A DNA stretch of 64,000 nt from Seminavis robusta. Taxonomy: Eukaryota > Bacillariophyta > Bacillariophyceae > Naviculales > Naviculaceae. The translations under genes were made by a program, and so were the position numbers. The DNA lies in the NCBI GenBank assembly GCA_903772945.1, contig CAICTM010000392.1, positions 1-64,000 on the forward strand, in the 5' to 3' direction. Shown one piece after another: positions 41,092 to 52,317 of this stretch. Position 1 is the first letter of the stretch. Each line of letters starts with the position of its first letter. Below the pieces are notes generated by a model. That model was given only the letters and a program-made list of their open reading frames with translations. It did not search any database and was not told the origin of the DNA.

Positions 41092-44000
41092 ATGTCATCC
41101 TCAAGTCCCAAGTTCACAAGTGAGGATATGGATAGGGCCCAACGAGCAGCCCGGGCCAGAGCTGAGAAACTTCGACGAGAGAGTGATTGTGGGACGCTAT
41201 GTGCCGCCAGTGTCAGCAACGAAGCCTACATGCACATGACTTTGGACGATCCAGATGAAATTATTAAAATACTGGCTCAGAAAGAAAAGGAAGAATGTGA
41301 GGGTGGAGTTGAACCGCCTGCTGAGGCCGCTCCTGATCCCAAGTTCACAAGTGAAGACGTTGAAAGAGCGAAACGTGAAGCTCAGGTGAGAGCAGAGAGA
41401 CATCGACGAGAGAGTGATTGTGGGACACTATGTGCTGCCAGTGTCAGCAACGACGCCTACATGCACATGACTTTGGATGATCCAGATGAAATTATTAAAA
41501 TACTGGCTCGGAGAGAAAAGGAAGAATGTGAGGGTCAAGGGGAACCTGCAGAGGCTCCTGCTCCTCCCCGACAGAGAATCTCTTCTACTAAGCTACCCAG
41601 AGGAACTACCCAAGGTGATGATGCGATCAAGCCAAGCCTGTCACAGACGAGCCGCAAGAGTGCAAATGGCAAATTATCACGAAGCACAACCCAGGGAGAT
41701 GAAGGCTTATCCCCTCATCCACGCTCCTCGCAGACTAATGCTTCTAAATCTGGAGATCATGACTCCACCAGATGCTCCTCGTTGGAAGCCGAAGATCTTG
41801 AGCGGCAGAAGATCCGACAAGATGCCGGCGTTACGCTCTCAAGATATGAGGAACACGGGGCGTCTTCCCTCAGTGGTGTCCGGAGACCCAATTATATGGC
41901 CACCACTTCCAGCGAGTTTTCTCCCCCACCAGCCTCAGGAGAAGAGGAAGAGAAGCAGGAAGAAACTGTGTCATCCACTGTCCCCACCACCGATAGCAAA
42001 CCAGCCAGAGACTCGGCAGCATCCGGACAACGCCCAGGTGCATACAGCAAGGCCCCGGGGGAACGCATGAGCCGTAACCAATCTTTGCGTTTCTCCGTCG
42101 TAAACAGAGATAGTGTACAGTCAGCGATATACGATATCTCTGTTTCCTCGAGTGATGACGATGACGAGGAAGGGAATGAAACGCCTGACGTACGACAATC
42201 CACTTGCAGCGCTGCATCCGAGGGTAATGGAACAGATCTGATGTCGGATGAATCCAGGGCAGTCCAAGAAATGCGCAAACGATTGGCACACTCGGTCACC
42301 GCGTCAGACGCATCCACACAAGCGAGCGTCGATAACGACGCCAGCGGCTACTCCCGAGGTCAAAGCGTTTCTTTTTCTGTTCCAGATTCTGTTCCAGAAG
42401 CACTGGATACTGTCGAACTCGGCGACAATCAAATCACAGAAGATGAGGAGGAGCCTGGAACAACTACAATGTCAACCACCAATAGCGTGAATACCCCTGT
42501 TGGTGGTAGTCATGCAGAGCCATTGATTGAAGCACAACTTGTTACAGACAAGTCGAGTAAACATCTGGCATGGACAGGAGAATCGAGTCGTCACCTCGTT
42601 TTCGAAGCCACTCCTGTCGAATCTGCTGAAATTGTTTTGGATTTCTTGAAGACACCAAAGGGCATGGCATTCATTGCCTGCATCCTCTTGAGCTTGCTGG
42701 CGCTCATCTTGGGACTGGTATTGGGTATCAAGGGTGGCGACAGTAGTAGTATCGAGACCCAAAGTCCATCCTACGCCCCTTCTATGTCGCCCACGCTAGC
42801 GCCCACCGTAGAGTTCACTTTGGATTTGCTTCCGCCCGAAACTGTGGCTGTGATTGTCGGTGATCGAACTTCGGCTCAGGCTCAAGCCCTGGAATGGGCA
42901 GCAAACGACACAGTGCTGCAGCCGCTATCAATGACGGAAAAGTTGGAACGATTTGGTTTGGCTTGTTTTTACTATTCCACAAACGGGGATCAGTGGGCAG
43001 ATTCCTCCAATTGGTTGTCATATGAACATCACCACTGTACATGGCTCGATTCCAGCAAGCAGCATCCATGCGAGCTTGACCTCAACATGGCTGGAAATCT
43101 CTTGCGCGGAACTCTCCCGCCAGAAATGGCCTTGGCAGCAGTGGCATCGATGGATCTACGCGACAATAGCCTCGAAGGTACCATTCCTTCTACAATTGGC
43201 CTTCTATCCGATAGCCTCACTTTGATTGACATGTCCCACAACCAGCTGAGTGGAGAAATTCCTTCGGAGATTGGAAGTCTTCAGCAGCTGAAGGGCCTCT
43301 TGCTCGCTGATAACGACCTGAGCGGGTCCATTGCTGTTCAGGTCTCACAGTTGGATCAACTGAAATCGCTGCTGCTGAGAGGTAACATCCTGGAGGGTCC
43401 TATTCCTTCTGAACTGGGAAAGCTGAACCAGTTGAACATTCTGGACTTGTCTTCCAACATCTTCAGCTCCACGTTACCGACAGAAATTGCGAGTGCAAGG
43501 GAACTGGCCCAGCTGAGTCTCCACAAGAATGTACTCAGCGGCACCCTGCCCTCTGAGATTGGTAGCCTTCAAAAACTTGCTGATCTTGGTCTCAGCGACT
43601 GCCGCTTTTCGGGAAATCTCCCAAGCGAATTGGGTTTGCTGACACGAATGTTGACTTTGGGCTTGGCGGGTACAGACCTAACTGGCTCACTTCCGACCGA
43701 AGTATTCAATCTAATCCAGTTACATGAGCTCAACCTGGCAAATAGCCGATTCAGTGGACCAGTGCGTGAGGAAATCGGAAAGCTGACGTTGCTGAGGTCA
43801 ATGGAACTGCAAAACAATGATTTCAGTTCAACCCTGCCTAGCGAGTTGGGTCTCTTGGAAAGGTATGTTTTGGACCCGCTGTTTTCTTTCTTTTCTCGGC
43901 AATCTCTTTGCTCATGGCGTTGACATTGGCATAGCCTAAGAACTCTTTGGGCCGAGCACAACAGTATCTCTGGTAGCATTCCGTCAGAGCTTTTTTCGAT

Positions 44001-45096
44001 CTCGAGATTGGAAACACTTGTCCTGGCTGCCAACCCCCTTACTGGGTCGTTGCCTTCTGATATTGGATTCAGCTCTCGTTTGGAGGTTTTGAAACTGGGT
44101 GCAACTCACATCAATGGAACCTTGCCATCACAAGTTGGACTTCTTTCAAATTTGCTGAGTTTTGAAGCTTTTGAATGTGGGCTGTCTGGTAAAATCCCCA
44201 GCGAGATTGGGGCATGGCGTCGTTTGGAAACTTTGCTATTGCACTCCAATTCACTGCAAGGCTCCATCCCATCAGCAATTGGATCTCTGGCAGGCCTTCG
44301 TCGCATGGAAATTTTTCTGAATGCACTCAGTGGGACTCTGCCAAACGAAATCAATGGGCTTGGCTTCTTAAGTCACCTTGATCTCAATGATAACCTGCTT
44401 TCTGGCTCAATCCCCTCGTTGGGAAATCTTGGTCAACTGGTAAGTTGAATGACAGCTGGCCAGAAACGCTGACAATCGGATTTGGTGGGAAACAGAAAAC
44501 TCAAGGTTCTTCGTTGTCGTCCCGCACAGACAACGTTACGATTGGATTGGAATCAATTTGAGGGGCTGTTACCAACTGAACTTGGCCGCTTGGGGCGTCT
44601 GGAGATTCTAATGTTGAGTGGGAATGCGAACGTGAGCCTCCCAAAAACCTCCATGTTGCCACCAAATCTTCTGGAGCTTCACGTCGCTGTGGTTGTGCTG
44701 GGTGGGACCATTCCAAATGACATTCATCTGCTTTCCAATCTACAATACGCCGATTTCTCGTTTGCCTACTTGCGGGGAACTATCCCAACCACTTTTGGTT
44801 TGCTGACAGCACTGGAACGGTTAGACGTTTGGACTAACTATCTCCTGGGGAATATTCCAAGTGAACTTGGATTGCTATCTTCCCTTGCCTATTTGGATCT
44901 TGAAGAGAATTTCTTGGTGGGCCCCCTTCCAGAGGAACTCTTTCTCCTCCCCGACTTGGCTGAGTTGTACATTGGAGAAAACGCTGGACTCTCTGGAACT
45001 GTGCCAGACTTTTTTTGCGAGCAGACTATCCACGCCACCAGAATTGATTGTGCCGAAATTGAGTGCTCGTGCTGCGATTGTTGGTCATCGGTGTAA
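41092..45096 (+). CDS. LRR receptor-like membrane protein without kinase (3 exons)
   Basis: Exons 41092-43862, 43935-44439 and 44530-45096 encode about 1,280 residues. The introns (72 and 90 bp, GTATGT...ATAG and GTAAGT...ACAG) interrupt LRRs, and joining them restores LLESLRTLWAEHN and LGQLTTLRLDWN. The cytosolic tail of about 520 residues opens with two copies of a 77-residue motif (SEDxxRAxRxA, RRESDCGTLCAASVSN, MTLDDPDEIIKILA). A disordered Ser/acidic region follows. The membrane segment is at about 524-548 (MAFIACILLSLLALILGLVLG). Outside are a stalk, a capping module (LACFYYSTNGDQW), about 20 LRRs and a Cys cap (ECSCCDCW). It is the largest of three LRR receptor-like genes in the window. 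No kinase domain is present. Confidence 0.87.
41107..41560 (+). repeat. 77-codon tandem duplication in LRR gene
   Basis: Two copies (41107-41337 and 41338 to about 41560) of 231 bp encode a motif with an invariant core RRESDCGTLCAASVSN and YMHMTLDDPDEIIKILA. Differences are concentrated in the flanking charged helix and the linker. Confidence 0.85.
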
Positions 45097-45280
45097 TGAA
45101 GAAGACTGGACCATGTTGTTTTGGCTACTGTTTTCCAAAAACAAACAACGAAGAGACGCCAATATGCAATTGCCTGACGCTTCTGCTTCAGTGTCACCTT
45201 TTCACGATGTCCACCATCGAGTTTGATTCCTTGATCGTTTTACTAATATCGTCTAACGAAGGCTCTAGCTACCAGCCAGA

Positions 45281-46819
45281 CTAAAGCTTGTCTAATTCGG
45301 ACCAGGACGATTTCCCTTTTCGCTCTTGTCGCCGTGCCTTGCGTTGTTCGTAGCGTCTCTTTCCCGCGGCAAACTTGGTCATATCCTCGCTAGTCTCGAC
45401 CTTTAATGGTCGCATGGGAAGAGAGGCTTGTCCCCCATGCCGTGGCAAACTCACAAAGGTGAAATAGGCTTGGCGCGTCGTGACAATCTCGCGTCGCACC
45501 AACCGACCCTGTTCGTCATCATACTCGAATCGTTCTGCCGCCACCGAGACCTCGAGTTCCAACGACTTGTCCGAGGCAAATGTCGGCCGTGCCTTGACCT
45601 TGATGACGTCCCCCAGCAAGACGGGTGCCTCCAAATTGACGCAATCCACCGCCACGGTGACAATGTTGGTTCCACAGTGACGGGCCGCCGCTACACCACA
45701 GGCATTGTCCATGAGTTTCATGACGACGCCACCTCCGACCAATCCAGTGTTGGTGGTGCAGTCTTCCGGCAACATGAGCTGGACCAGTTCCACGGCGCTG
45801 TCGTCGGGAGTGAAAGAATCAAGCGCGTCGTTGTCGTCGTTGATTATACTTTCGGCCGCAACCACTTGGTTGGCATTTCCCTTTGTGCCTGATTTCTCTA
45901 TTTCTCCCTCTGCGATCATCACCATTGTTTTCTTTCTCCTCTTGTATGCCTGGGCGGCCCACTGGTACGCCTTGTATCCCTCCGTATTTTGCTCTGGAAC
46001 CTGAAAGGATGGCGCCAAGGCACGGGGATATAGTTTTGGATTAAGCTGGTGCACGGTCGTCGTGTCATCCAACGGTAACACCACTCCCACCAACCAAAGC
46101 AATGCTCGGTTGCAAATGGTGTCGGCTTGTCGGGGATCGCCACCCATGTTCTGACTGCTACTGCTTGTCGTAGCCGTCGACCAGGCCATGCGTTCGGCTG
46201 TGACTTGCACCGAGACCGCCACGGTATGATTCGACGCAAAGACCACCGCCGCATGGACCTTGGCGACATCTCCCACATGAACGGGATGTTGAAAGGTCAT
46301 GCGTTCGACGCGAGAGGTCAAGGCGCAGACACGATCCGTTGTTCGGGGAGACAAATGATTATTAAAGTATCGATTGGCAGCCACTCCGGCGGCTTCTTCC
46401 ATGAGCTTCATAATGGTCCCACCATGGACATTGCCAGCAATGTTGGCATCGGACGGTATCATCATGCGAGCCAAGTCGGCGGAGACAGAAGAAGAAACAT
46501 ACGGAGGAGGAGAACATGATGTGGGTGTAGTGGAAAAGTGCAAGTGGCGAGGGAAAGATGGAACATTCATCCTTTTTGGATTGCCATGAGGATCCTGCCA
46601 AAGACCCATTCCACCAAAGAGTCCTCTACAGGAACTGGCAGAGCCGAAGAGAGCTCTCTGAGGAAGGCGGACGTCTCTCCCCCGTTGCAAGAGCTCTCTG
46701 CCATGAAGAATTCGCAATGCTCTTTTTCTTTCCATGCCAAGCCCCAAACGGAGCCATACTCCACTAGTGAACTGCATGATCCTTTGGCCGTGTTGTGTGA
46801 TCAAAGTCGGCCATAGCAA
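45281..46819 (-). CDS. Acyl-CoA thioesterase with two hotdog domains
   Basis: Hydrolyses acyl-CoA to free fatty acid and CoA (ACOT7/BACH type). Two hotdog domains are visible. The first has NIAGNVHGGTIMKLMEEAAG, then VERMTFQHPVHVGDVAKVHA. The second has TGLVGGGVVMKLMDNACG, then VDCVNLEAPVLLGDVIKVKA. Each has the central helix starting with GG and an acidic residue (E or D) in the KLM[ED] position. An insert with a KRRKK stretch links them. The first 85 or so residues are Arg/Leu/Ser-rich and poor in acids (MERKRALRILHGRELLQRG), suggesting mitochondrial targeting. Met codons at 46819, 46777 and 46735 are all possible starts. The full frame of 512 residues is given. Confidence 0.83.
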   Translation of the reverse strand: MLWPTLITQHGQRIMQFTSGVWLRLGLGMERKRALRILHGRELLQRGRDVRLPQRALFGSASSCRGLFGGMGLWQDPHGNPKRMNVPSFPRHLHFSTTPTSCSPPPYVSSSVSADLARMMIPSDANIAGNVHGGTIMKLMEEAAGVAANRYFNNHLSPRTTDRVCALTSRVERMTFQHPVHVGDVAKVHAAVVFASNHTVAVSVQVTAERMAWSTATTSSSSQNMGGDPRQADTICNRALLWLVGVVLPLDDTTTVHQLNPKLYPRALAPSFQVPEQNTEGYKAYQWAAQAYKRRKKTMVMIAEGEIEKSGTKGNANQVVAAESIINDDNDALDSFTPDDSAVELVQLMLPEDCTTNTGLVGGGVVMKLMDNACGVAAARHCGTNIVTVAVDCVNLEAPVLLGDVIKVKARPTFASDKSLELEVSVAAERFEYDDEQGRLVRREIVTTRQAYFTFVSLPRHGGQASLPMRPLKVETSEDMTKFAAGKRRYEQRKARRQERKGKSSWSELDKL

Positions 46820-47963
46820 AGTTGTAAGAGCAACCCCGATTGTATCGTATGAGTAGACGATGATGCAGTGTCAAATCGCATTTGCCATCATCTTCGGCGG
46901 CTCTGGTTTGGAATCGAATCAATCTCCGGTGGAAGGAGAAGGAAGATCTTTGAAGATCCAAAAAGACCCGATTGAAATACTGCAATAATAATGCTATTTT
47001 AGCCAGCTAGCAGAGTTGTTGAAGACGAGCAAGGGTTAGGAATGCAACATAGAGCGTTTCCAGAGAGTTTTGAGTGTGCGGTGCAAGCTGACTGGAAGAA
47101 GGGCGGTGGAGACAACATTGCCAATTGAAGTCATCACCTGGATACCTGGATGCGTTGACGCCTTGATGGATTGACTGGGGCCATTCTTGATGAGGGAGTT
47201 GATTGGTTGCGGAGCGGAAGGGGAAAAGATACACCGGAAGTCAGAAATGGGACTGGGGGTGGGGCAACGCCGTCGCAATCTTTTCGACTTGACCACTGTC
47301 GACTGGCAAACAAACACAACTGCCTCCCTCCAAAAGACCCGTATGGGAGGTGGGGCTACAAGCAAAGCAACAAACCCAGTAAGCTTCAACGATTAGCTAT
47401 TTGCCCTGCCTGGCAGTTGGCTGAAACCAGCTCGCGATGCCGTGTCTGTCTTTTGATGCTTTGCTCGCAGTCCTAGAGCGCAGCGAGAAATACTGGTACA
47501 AGAAAAATGCAGATCCTGCAAGGAGATTGCAATGTAGGGCACCACGTCTGCAGATGAGGAGGGGCTAGCCAGCTTGGGTACCGCACGAGAAAACACATGG
47601 GGAGATAGACAGCGTTGTTGTAATGCATAGCTAGTAGTAATGTATGTAGAAGCAGTGCTAGTAGTATCATAGTAGTATACCTGATGCAGCCATTTCACAA
47701 GTGTAGTGAAGAAGCCGAGTGAAGAAGAAGAAGCATCGGTTGGATGCATAGGGATGGCAGTGTTGAAGAGTGGACCGCGTCTGACCTCAAGACGCGGTGC
47801 CATCTCCAACTTTCGTAATAATATGCATCAATCAATCAAACAAACAGACAAGAGTGGTGATGGGGCTTGGCTGGCTGGTTGCCTGCCGCAGACAACCAGC
47901 CAGGAAGGTGCTTTAGGACCTTGGGACAGAACCAGTTCAAAGAATTGCTGAACTCTTGTTCAT
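46820..47963. other. Intergenic
   Basis: No gene is supported. Minus-strand frames at 47036-47389 and 47393-47809 have no recognisable motif. They would lie between the start of the thioesterase and the 3' end of the ankyrin gene. Confidence 0.45.
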
Positions 47964-49055
47964 TTAGAATTTCAAACAAGGCACCATGGTCTTGACAAAG
48001 TAGCGAGCCCGATCCCAGCGAAGGGTCTTGACCATGTCTCGCAAGAACATGCGGTGTTCTTGCAACCACTCACACCAAGCCCCCCACGCTTCTCGTGGAA
48101 CATACGTCAAGGGCGTGAATCCGCGTGAATCCACAATGAATAGCAGCTCGGGCGATGTCTCGAGCAACAACATGATGACATCAAAGTTGGGATGATGCGT
48201 CCAGCAGGCATCGTGAAGGGGCGTGCGGCCCATGTCATCGCGAATGCGCATGTCAATTTGGGCATCCTCCAAGAGGAATTCGAGCAACTGCAGGGAGCCA
48301 CGACGACAGGCAATGTGAATGATGGATTCCCCGTGTTTGTTGCATGTCTGCAAGGTGTGTCCATCGCGCAGCATGGCTCGCAGACTATCGTAGTCTTCGC
48401 CACGAATGGCCTGTTCCACTTCCGTGGTGTGCGCTTCAATGTGCTTGTCTGTCATTTTCAAAAAGTAATCGTGCCAAGTTTCACTGGGAAAGCGGGCGGC
48501 CGAGAATCCTTCCAAAATAACCTTCAAGTGATCGTCGGGACGAGTGGTCGCGTAAGGATTCTCAATGGTTTCGGGCTCTGCGCGGCTCGTGAACTCGGGA
48601 GACTGCAAGTAGCTGGTGGAGGAACGACGCATGCGATCCTTGAGGTTCATGAAACCGGGCAAGACATTCTCTTGTGCGTTTGGGAGGCTAGTGTCCATGG
48701 CACTCAAGGCGGGAGACGAGAGGACCTTTTTGGGTGGAGCTCCGGACAAAACCGCTTCCAAGTCTTCGTAGTCGCTGTCCCAATCGCTGTCATCGTCACT
48801 GTCATCGTCGTCATCGGAGGAATCGTAGTCCGAGCAATCGCTGTCTTCTTCTTCGTCACTGCTGTAGTCTTCTTCATCGTCTTCACAGACGCTCGTGGTG
48901 GACACCGCGTCTCCGTCATCCAAAAGCTTTTTCAATTCTTCGGTTTGTTGGTCAAAGCGAGAAAGGGCATCGCAATAACTAGTCGTACTCCCATTGGTAC
49001 TGCTCCGGCGGAGACCAGGGAGTTTGTCAGAAGCAGAAGAAGTAACAGAGGCCAT
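47964..49055 (-). CDS. Ankyrin-repeat protein with acidic N-terminal region
   Basis: 363 residues, soluble. A Ser-rich start is followed by a very acidic tract at about 58-97 (DDDDDSDDDSDWDSDYEDLE). A middle region (DHLKVILEGFSAARFPSETW) leads to an ankyrin domain at about 215-320. The repeats show the typical pattern (ESIIHIACRRGSLQLLEFLL; GRTPLHDACWTHHPNFDVIM). The C-terminus has Trp-rich helices (EAWGAWCEWLQEHRMFLRDM). Ankyrin repeats mediate protein-protein contacts. Proteins with this layout are common in diatoms, but their partners are not known. The start is the Met at 49055. Confidence 0.82.
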   Translation of the reverse strand: MASVTSSASDKLPGLRRSSTNGSTTSYCDALSRFDQQTEELKKLLDDGDAVSTTSVCEDDEEDYSSDEEEDSDCSDYDSSDDDDDSDDDSDWDSDYEDLEAVLSGAPPKKVLSSPALSAMDTSLPNAQENVLPGFMNLKDRMRRSSTSYLQSPEFTSRAEPETIENPYATTRPDDHLKVILEGFSAARFPSETWHDYFLKMTDKHIEAHTTEVEQAIRGEDYDSLRAMLRDGHTLQTCNKHGESIIHIACRRGSLQLLEFLLEDAQIDMRIRDDMGRTPLHDACWTHHPNFDVIMLLLETSPELLFIVDSRGFTPLTYVPREAWGAWCEWLQEHRMFLRDMVKTLRWDRARYFVKTMVPCLKF

Positions 49056-50797
49056 CTTGGTATTGATTGATTGATTGTGCGGGGTAAGTAAGCTGGGGAG
49101 AAAAAAAGACAGTCAACACCTCTGTTGGTCCGTCTGTTTTTCGGGTTGAAATTGTTTTGATAACTTTTCCAAGCGGAGAGAGTTGGTTTGTGAGCTCCAA
49201 ATTGATTGTGGCGGGAGAAGACTCAACCATCAAGGCTTCTCGCCAGCGATGCAGCTGGCCAGCTGAAATAGCGAGAAGTGTTCCTTGTCTCTTGTGGCTG
49301 GGCAGCAATGAATGATGGACGTGGTGGTTGCCAGCTGGGTCTGAGCTGTCCAAGAAGCCCTTCCAGAGTTCTTTCGGACAAACGTGGCCACACCAAGCAT
49401 CCTATCAGACCTTAGCAAACGCTTTTTTCGAATGCTTTGGCATTGCTTTTTACAAAGTAAAAGCCATGTGTTGTGGCAAAATTTGGAACACCTTCAAGGG
49501 CCTTTGGAATATGTTGAAGGTACGGCTCTGAATTGAGCTGGCAGCAACTGGCCCGTTAATCACGGGTAAGTGCAGTGTATCGGTACCGGTACCGTTCGTG
49601 TTGAAAACGGATCTGAGCAGTCCTGGAGAAGGCTAGCTAATAGCTAGCTAGCTAGGTGCGAACCAACCAGTACCAGGTGGTACATTGTACCGGTACCTGG
49701 GCTTTCCACGTGGTATCCGCAGCCACCAGACAACCTTCTATCAGAATATACCGAACAGGAAGAATGAAAGGCACCGGCATGGAATTGCTGCCTACAAGTA
49801 GCCCACCAGGCCCCGCTACCGGTACCAAGATAGTTTGTCCTTCATAGCACACAATTCCGTCGCATTGACCTGTGAGTTGAGTGCCTGCAACACTACTGGC
49901 TAGCTGGTACTTGCAGAGGGATGATTACTGGCCCGATTAGTGTACCGGTATCCAGGACCTGATGCCAAAGCCTTCAAACTTCAAACCCATCTGACTGAAC
50001 GAAAAGGAGGCGGTACTCGTTTTAATTTCTGGAACACCTCTGATCCTCCACGTTTGAGCCTTCACATCTATTTTGCAACAGCTGTTGCTGTCATTAGTCG
50101 TTCGCAGACCAGCTTCTATGTCTGCGACAGTCGGGGTCCTTAAGAAAAATGTTTTGACTCGATCACAAGGGCAATAATACGAAAATTGGCGTTCGTTTAT
50201 TAAATGTTTCAGAGTAGAATGACATTTTGTCAAGCTGTATTTGTAAGTCATTACGGACTTGAATCCTACTCTAGCTAGTACTCGGAGGAGCAGTTTTAGT
50301 TTGTTGTAAGCTGCCACGGTAGCGCTTCAAGAGCTGTTAAGTAAAGGAGATGAGGTGGAGGGAAGTAAGCCAATGGCGATCATTCAGCTTGTATCCCTAC
50401 AAGCCTACAAGCCCTACAGCCCCGTTTTATTGCGTACGGTAACGGTACCGGAAGCTTCAATACTTGTACCGTAGGTATGGCTCCTGCGGTGAGATCAAAA
50501 CTGCCGTAGGCTTAACAGGAATTAGTACCAGCATTGCCGGCTCGCATGCTGACGCAGGAAGAACAATGGTTTATTTAACGACACCACTCAAATTCATTAA
50601 GGACACCTATATTATTATTATTATTCTTTCTTTTTCATTCCTCCGTAACAGCAGATCTGCTATCGAAGAGCACAACACCATGACGTCCTCCTCTTTCCTC
50701 TTCCTCATGTAACGACGTCCGCAATAGGAGGCCACACTCTGTGGCGGTCTACGACTGTACTCTTCAGTGGGTGCTATTGGATGGCGTCGTCGTTCGT
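49056..50797. other. Intergenic region rich in TACCGGTA and CTAGCTAG motifs
   Basis: No gene is supported with confidence. Repeated palindromes occur at 49580-49592, 49636-49652, 49688-49697, 49817-49826 and 49943-49951. A 126-residue minus-strand frame at 49937-50317 has no recognisable feature. Confidence 0.45.
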
Positions 50798-51322
50798 TTA
50801 CTCATCGTCGAGGTCGAGGTCTTCCAAAAGAGCATCCAATCCTTTGGCGGCAGTGGCAGGAACAGCGACAGGAGCGAACATATCAACGACTTGTGTCAAC
50901 CCTTGACCAGTGACATCCTCAAAGGCTCCGTCTCCGAAAGCAGAGTCCGTGGAGTCAGTTGATTCAATAGACTCTCGAGGAGCTCTCTTCTTGGCTTCCT
51001 TCTTGGCTTCCATGATCTTGCGGTTGAAACTGATGCCACCAAAAAAGAGAGTGATGTTGACCTTGCGACCGTCTTCAGTGGTGGCCTCAATGGTGTCCAT
51101 GGTGTACTTGACAGAGGTGACAATAGCATGGCCGCTGATGAAGGTCATGACCTCATCCAACTCACTCTGGGAGAATGGGTCGTGATGGATGAAGATGTGG
51201 TTGGAAAGAGCTCCATCATTGTCATCAAAAAGAGCTTCATTGATGCGACGGGTGAGCCTCTTCATTTCACTGTAACCAACCTTGTCGGCGGATGGAAGAC
51301 GATAGGACTTGTTGCTGACCAT
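50798..51322 (-). CDS. Unknown protein, 174 residues
   Basis: Family not recognised. The N-terminal 90 residues look folded, with alternating helices and strands (EMKRLTRRINEALFDDNDGA; HAIVTSVKYTMDTIEATTED; KVNITLFFGGISF). A basic helix follows (KIMEAKKEAKKRAPRES). The C-terminal half is Ser/Thr/Asp-rich and ends in an acidic leucine-containing motif (ALLEDLDLDDE). No signal peptide or membrane segment is visible. The Met at 51322 was used, and the frame remains open to 51370. The short acidic end may be a protein-binding motif. Confidence 0.65.
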   Translation of the reverse strand: MVSNKSYRLPSADKVGYSEMKRLTRRINEALFDDNDGALSNHIFIHHDPFSQSELDEVMTFISGHAIVTSVKYTMDTIEATTEDGRKVNITLFFGGISFNRKIMEAKKEAKKRAPRESIESTDSTDSAFGDGAFEDVTGQGLTQVVDMFAPVAVPATAAKGLDALLEDLDLDDE

Positions 51323-51721
51323 GATGAGTTGATTTGGTTTGGTTGATTGGTCGAGGAGATTGCTTGGCAAGGAGATTATGAGATCCTCTCACGACGACTG
51401 ATCCTCTCACGACGACCGATTTGAATTTGAATTTTGCCGCGGCTTTGGAGTGAAGGACTCGACGCACTCGACATCCACTCGACATCCAATCCACCGACAG
51501 CCCACAATTCCACCAACAGCAACAGTTCAGGAGCCACCGACAGCCACCGACGGCACGACAGCCAACAGCCACCGACGGCACAACAGCCAATAGCCACCGA
51601 CGACAGCCAACAGCCACCGACGACGACAGCCAACAGCCACCGACGACGACAGCCAACAGCCACCGACGACGACAGCCAATAAGCCACAATTCCTCTCTGC
51701 TTCAACAACAACAAGTGCAAC
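51323..51721. promoter_or_regulatory. Divergent 5' region containing a minisatellite
   Basis: This lies between the starts of two divergent genes. It has a 17-bp direct repeat (GATCCTCTCACGACGAC at about 51381 and 51400) and the minisatellite at 51532-51680. Long open frames on both strands here are products of the repeat. Confidence 0.45.
51532..51680. repeat. Minisatellite, 23-bp unit
   Basis: Tandem units CAGCCACCGACGACGACAGC plus CAA form at least three nearly perfect 23-bp copies at the right end and several shorter degenerate copies (CAGCCACCGACGG types) to the left. Confidence 0.8.
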
Positions 51722-52162
51722 ATGAATCAGCTCTGGGATCCTGTCATGGCTGATGCTGGGGATGGACATGGTGTTGCAATGGTCTTCCAGTGCAATGTAT
51801 ACTATTGGATGGCTGATGGCTCCGGCAAGGCTGTGGCTGGTCAGGGCACCTTTCAGAAGTTGCGGAGCTCATCTTGTCAGTTTCGGCTTCAAGTGAATGG
51901 AGGTTGTGACTCCACCGTCTCTCATTTGTATTTGCCGCCTCTAGCCGACTGGAGTATTAACAAAACAAGAGCCGTTCAGACGATGAATGGTGCTCATGGA
52001 CCGCAGAGAGCCTTGGTTGACGTTGTAACGTTTGTGGGAAGCTTTGCCATTACGAAGCTCCAAGTTACAATGCCGTTCCACCGTGAGAACAGACGCGTTG
52101 CAAAGCTTTTCCGTCCTGCTCTTATTCATGCCGACCAATCGAAGCGTGAAGCCATTGCCTAG
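51722..52162 (+). CDS. Unknown small protein, 146 residues
   Basis: I do not recognise this protein. It begins MNQLWDPVMADAGDG. A Trp/Tyr-rich stretch (QCNVYYWMADGSGKAVAGQG) follows, then alternating short hydrophobic runs that could form a beta-rich fold. No signal peptide or membrane segment is seen. It starts just after the minisatellite and converges on the transposase gene, whose 3' end is 155 bp away. It could belong to the same mobile unit, but no terminal repeat links them. Confidence 0.45.
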   Translation: MNQLWDPVMADAGDGHGVAMVFQCNVYYWMADGSGKAVAGQGTFQKLRSSSCQFRLQVNGGCDSTVSHLYLPPLADWSINKTRAVQTMNGAHGPQRALVDVVTFVGSFAITKLQVTMPFHRENRRVAKLFRPALIHADQSKREAIA

Positions 52163-52317
52163 TCGAAAAGCAAGCCGGCAACTCATTGCTACGACTAGCA
52201 CAGAATGACGTTGGTACAAGACTTACTCGTTTGTTACACTATATAGGATAGGCCGACGGCAACAACTCAACCGAAAACAAGACTAGCAGTATCCATAGCT
52301 AGACAATACCCTCATAC

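Noticed and set aside
47036-47809. Two minus-strand frames (117 and 138 residues) upstream of the thioesterase
   Set aside because: No recognisable motif, unusual composition and no plausible splice connection to a neighbour.
48192-49070. 292-residue plus-strand frame
   Set aside because: It is antisense to the ankyrin protein, which has clear ankyrin motifs. The plus frame has none.
49937-50317. 126-residue minus-strand frame
   Set aside because: No domain, and it begins and ends in TACCGGTA/CTAGCTAG-rich intergenic DNA.
51267-51769. Minus-strand frames reading GGCWLSSSVAVGC repeats
   Set aside because: They are produced by the 23-bp minisatellite. No signal or domain is present and they overlap two divergent start regions.
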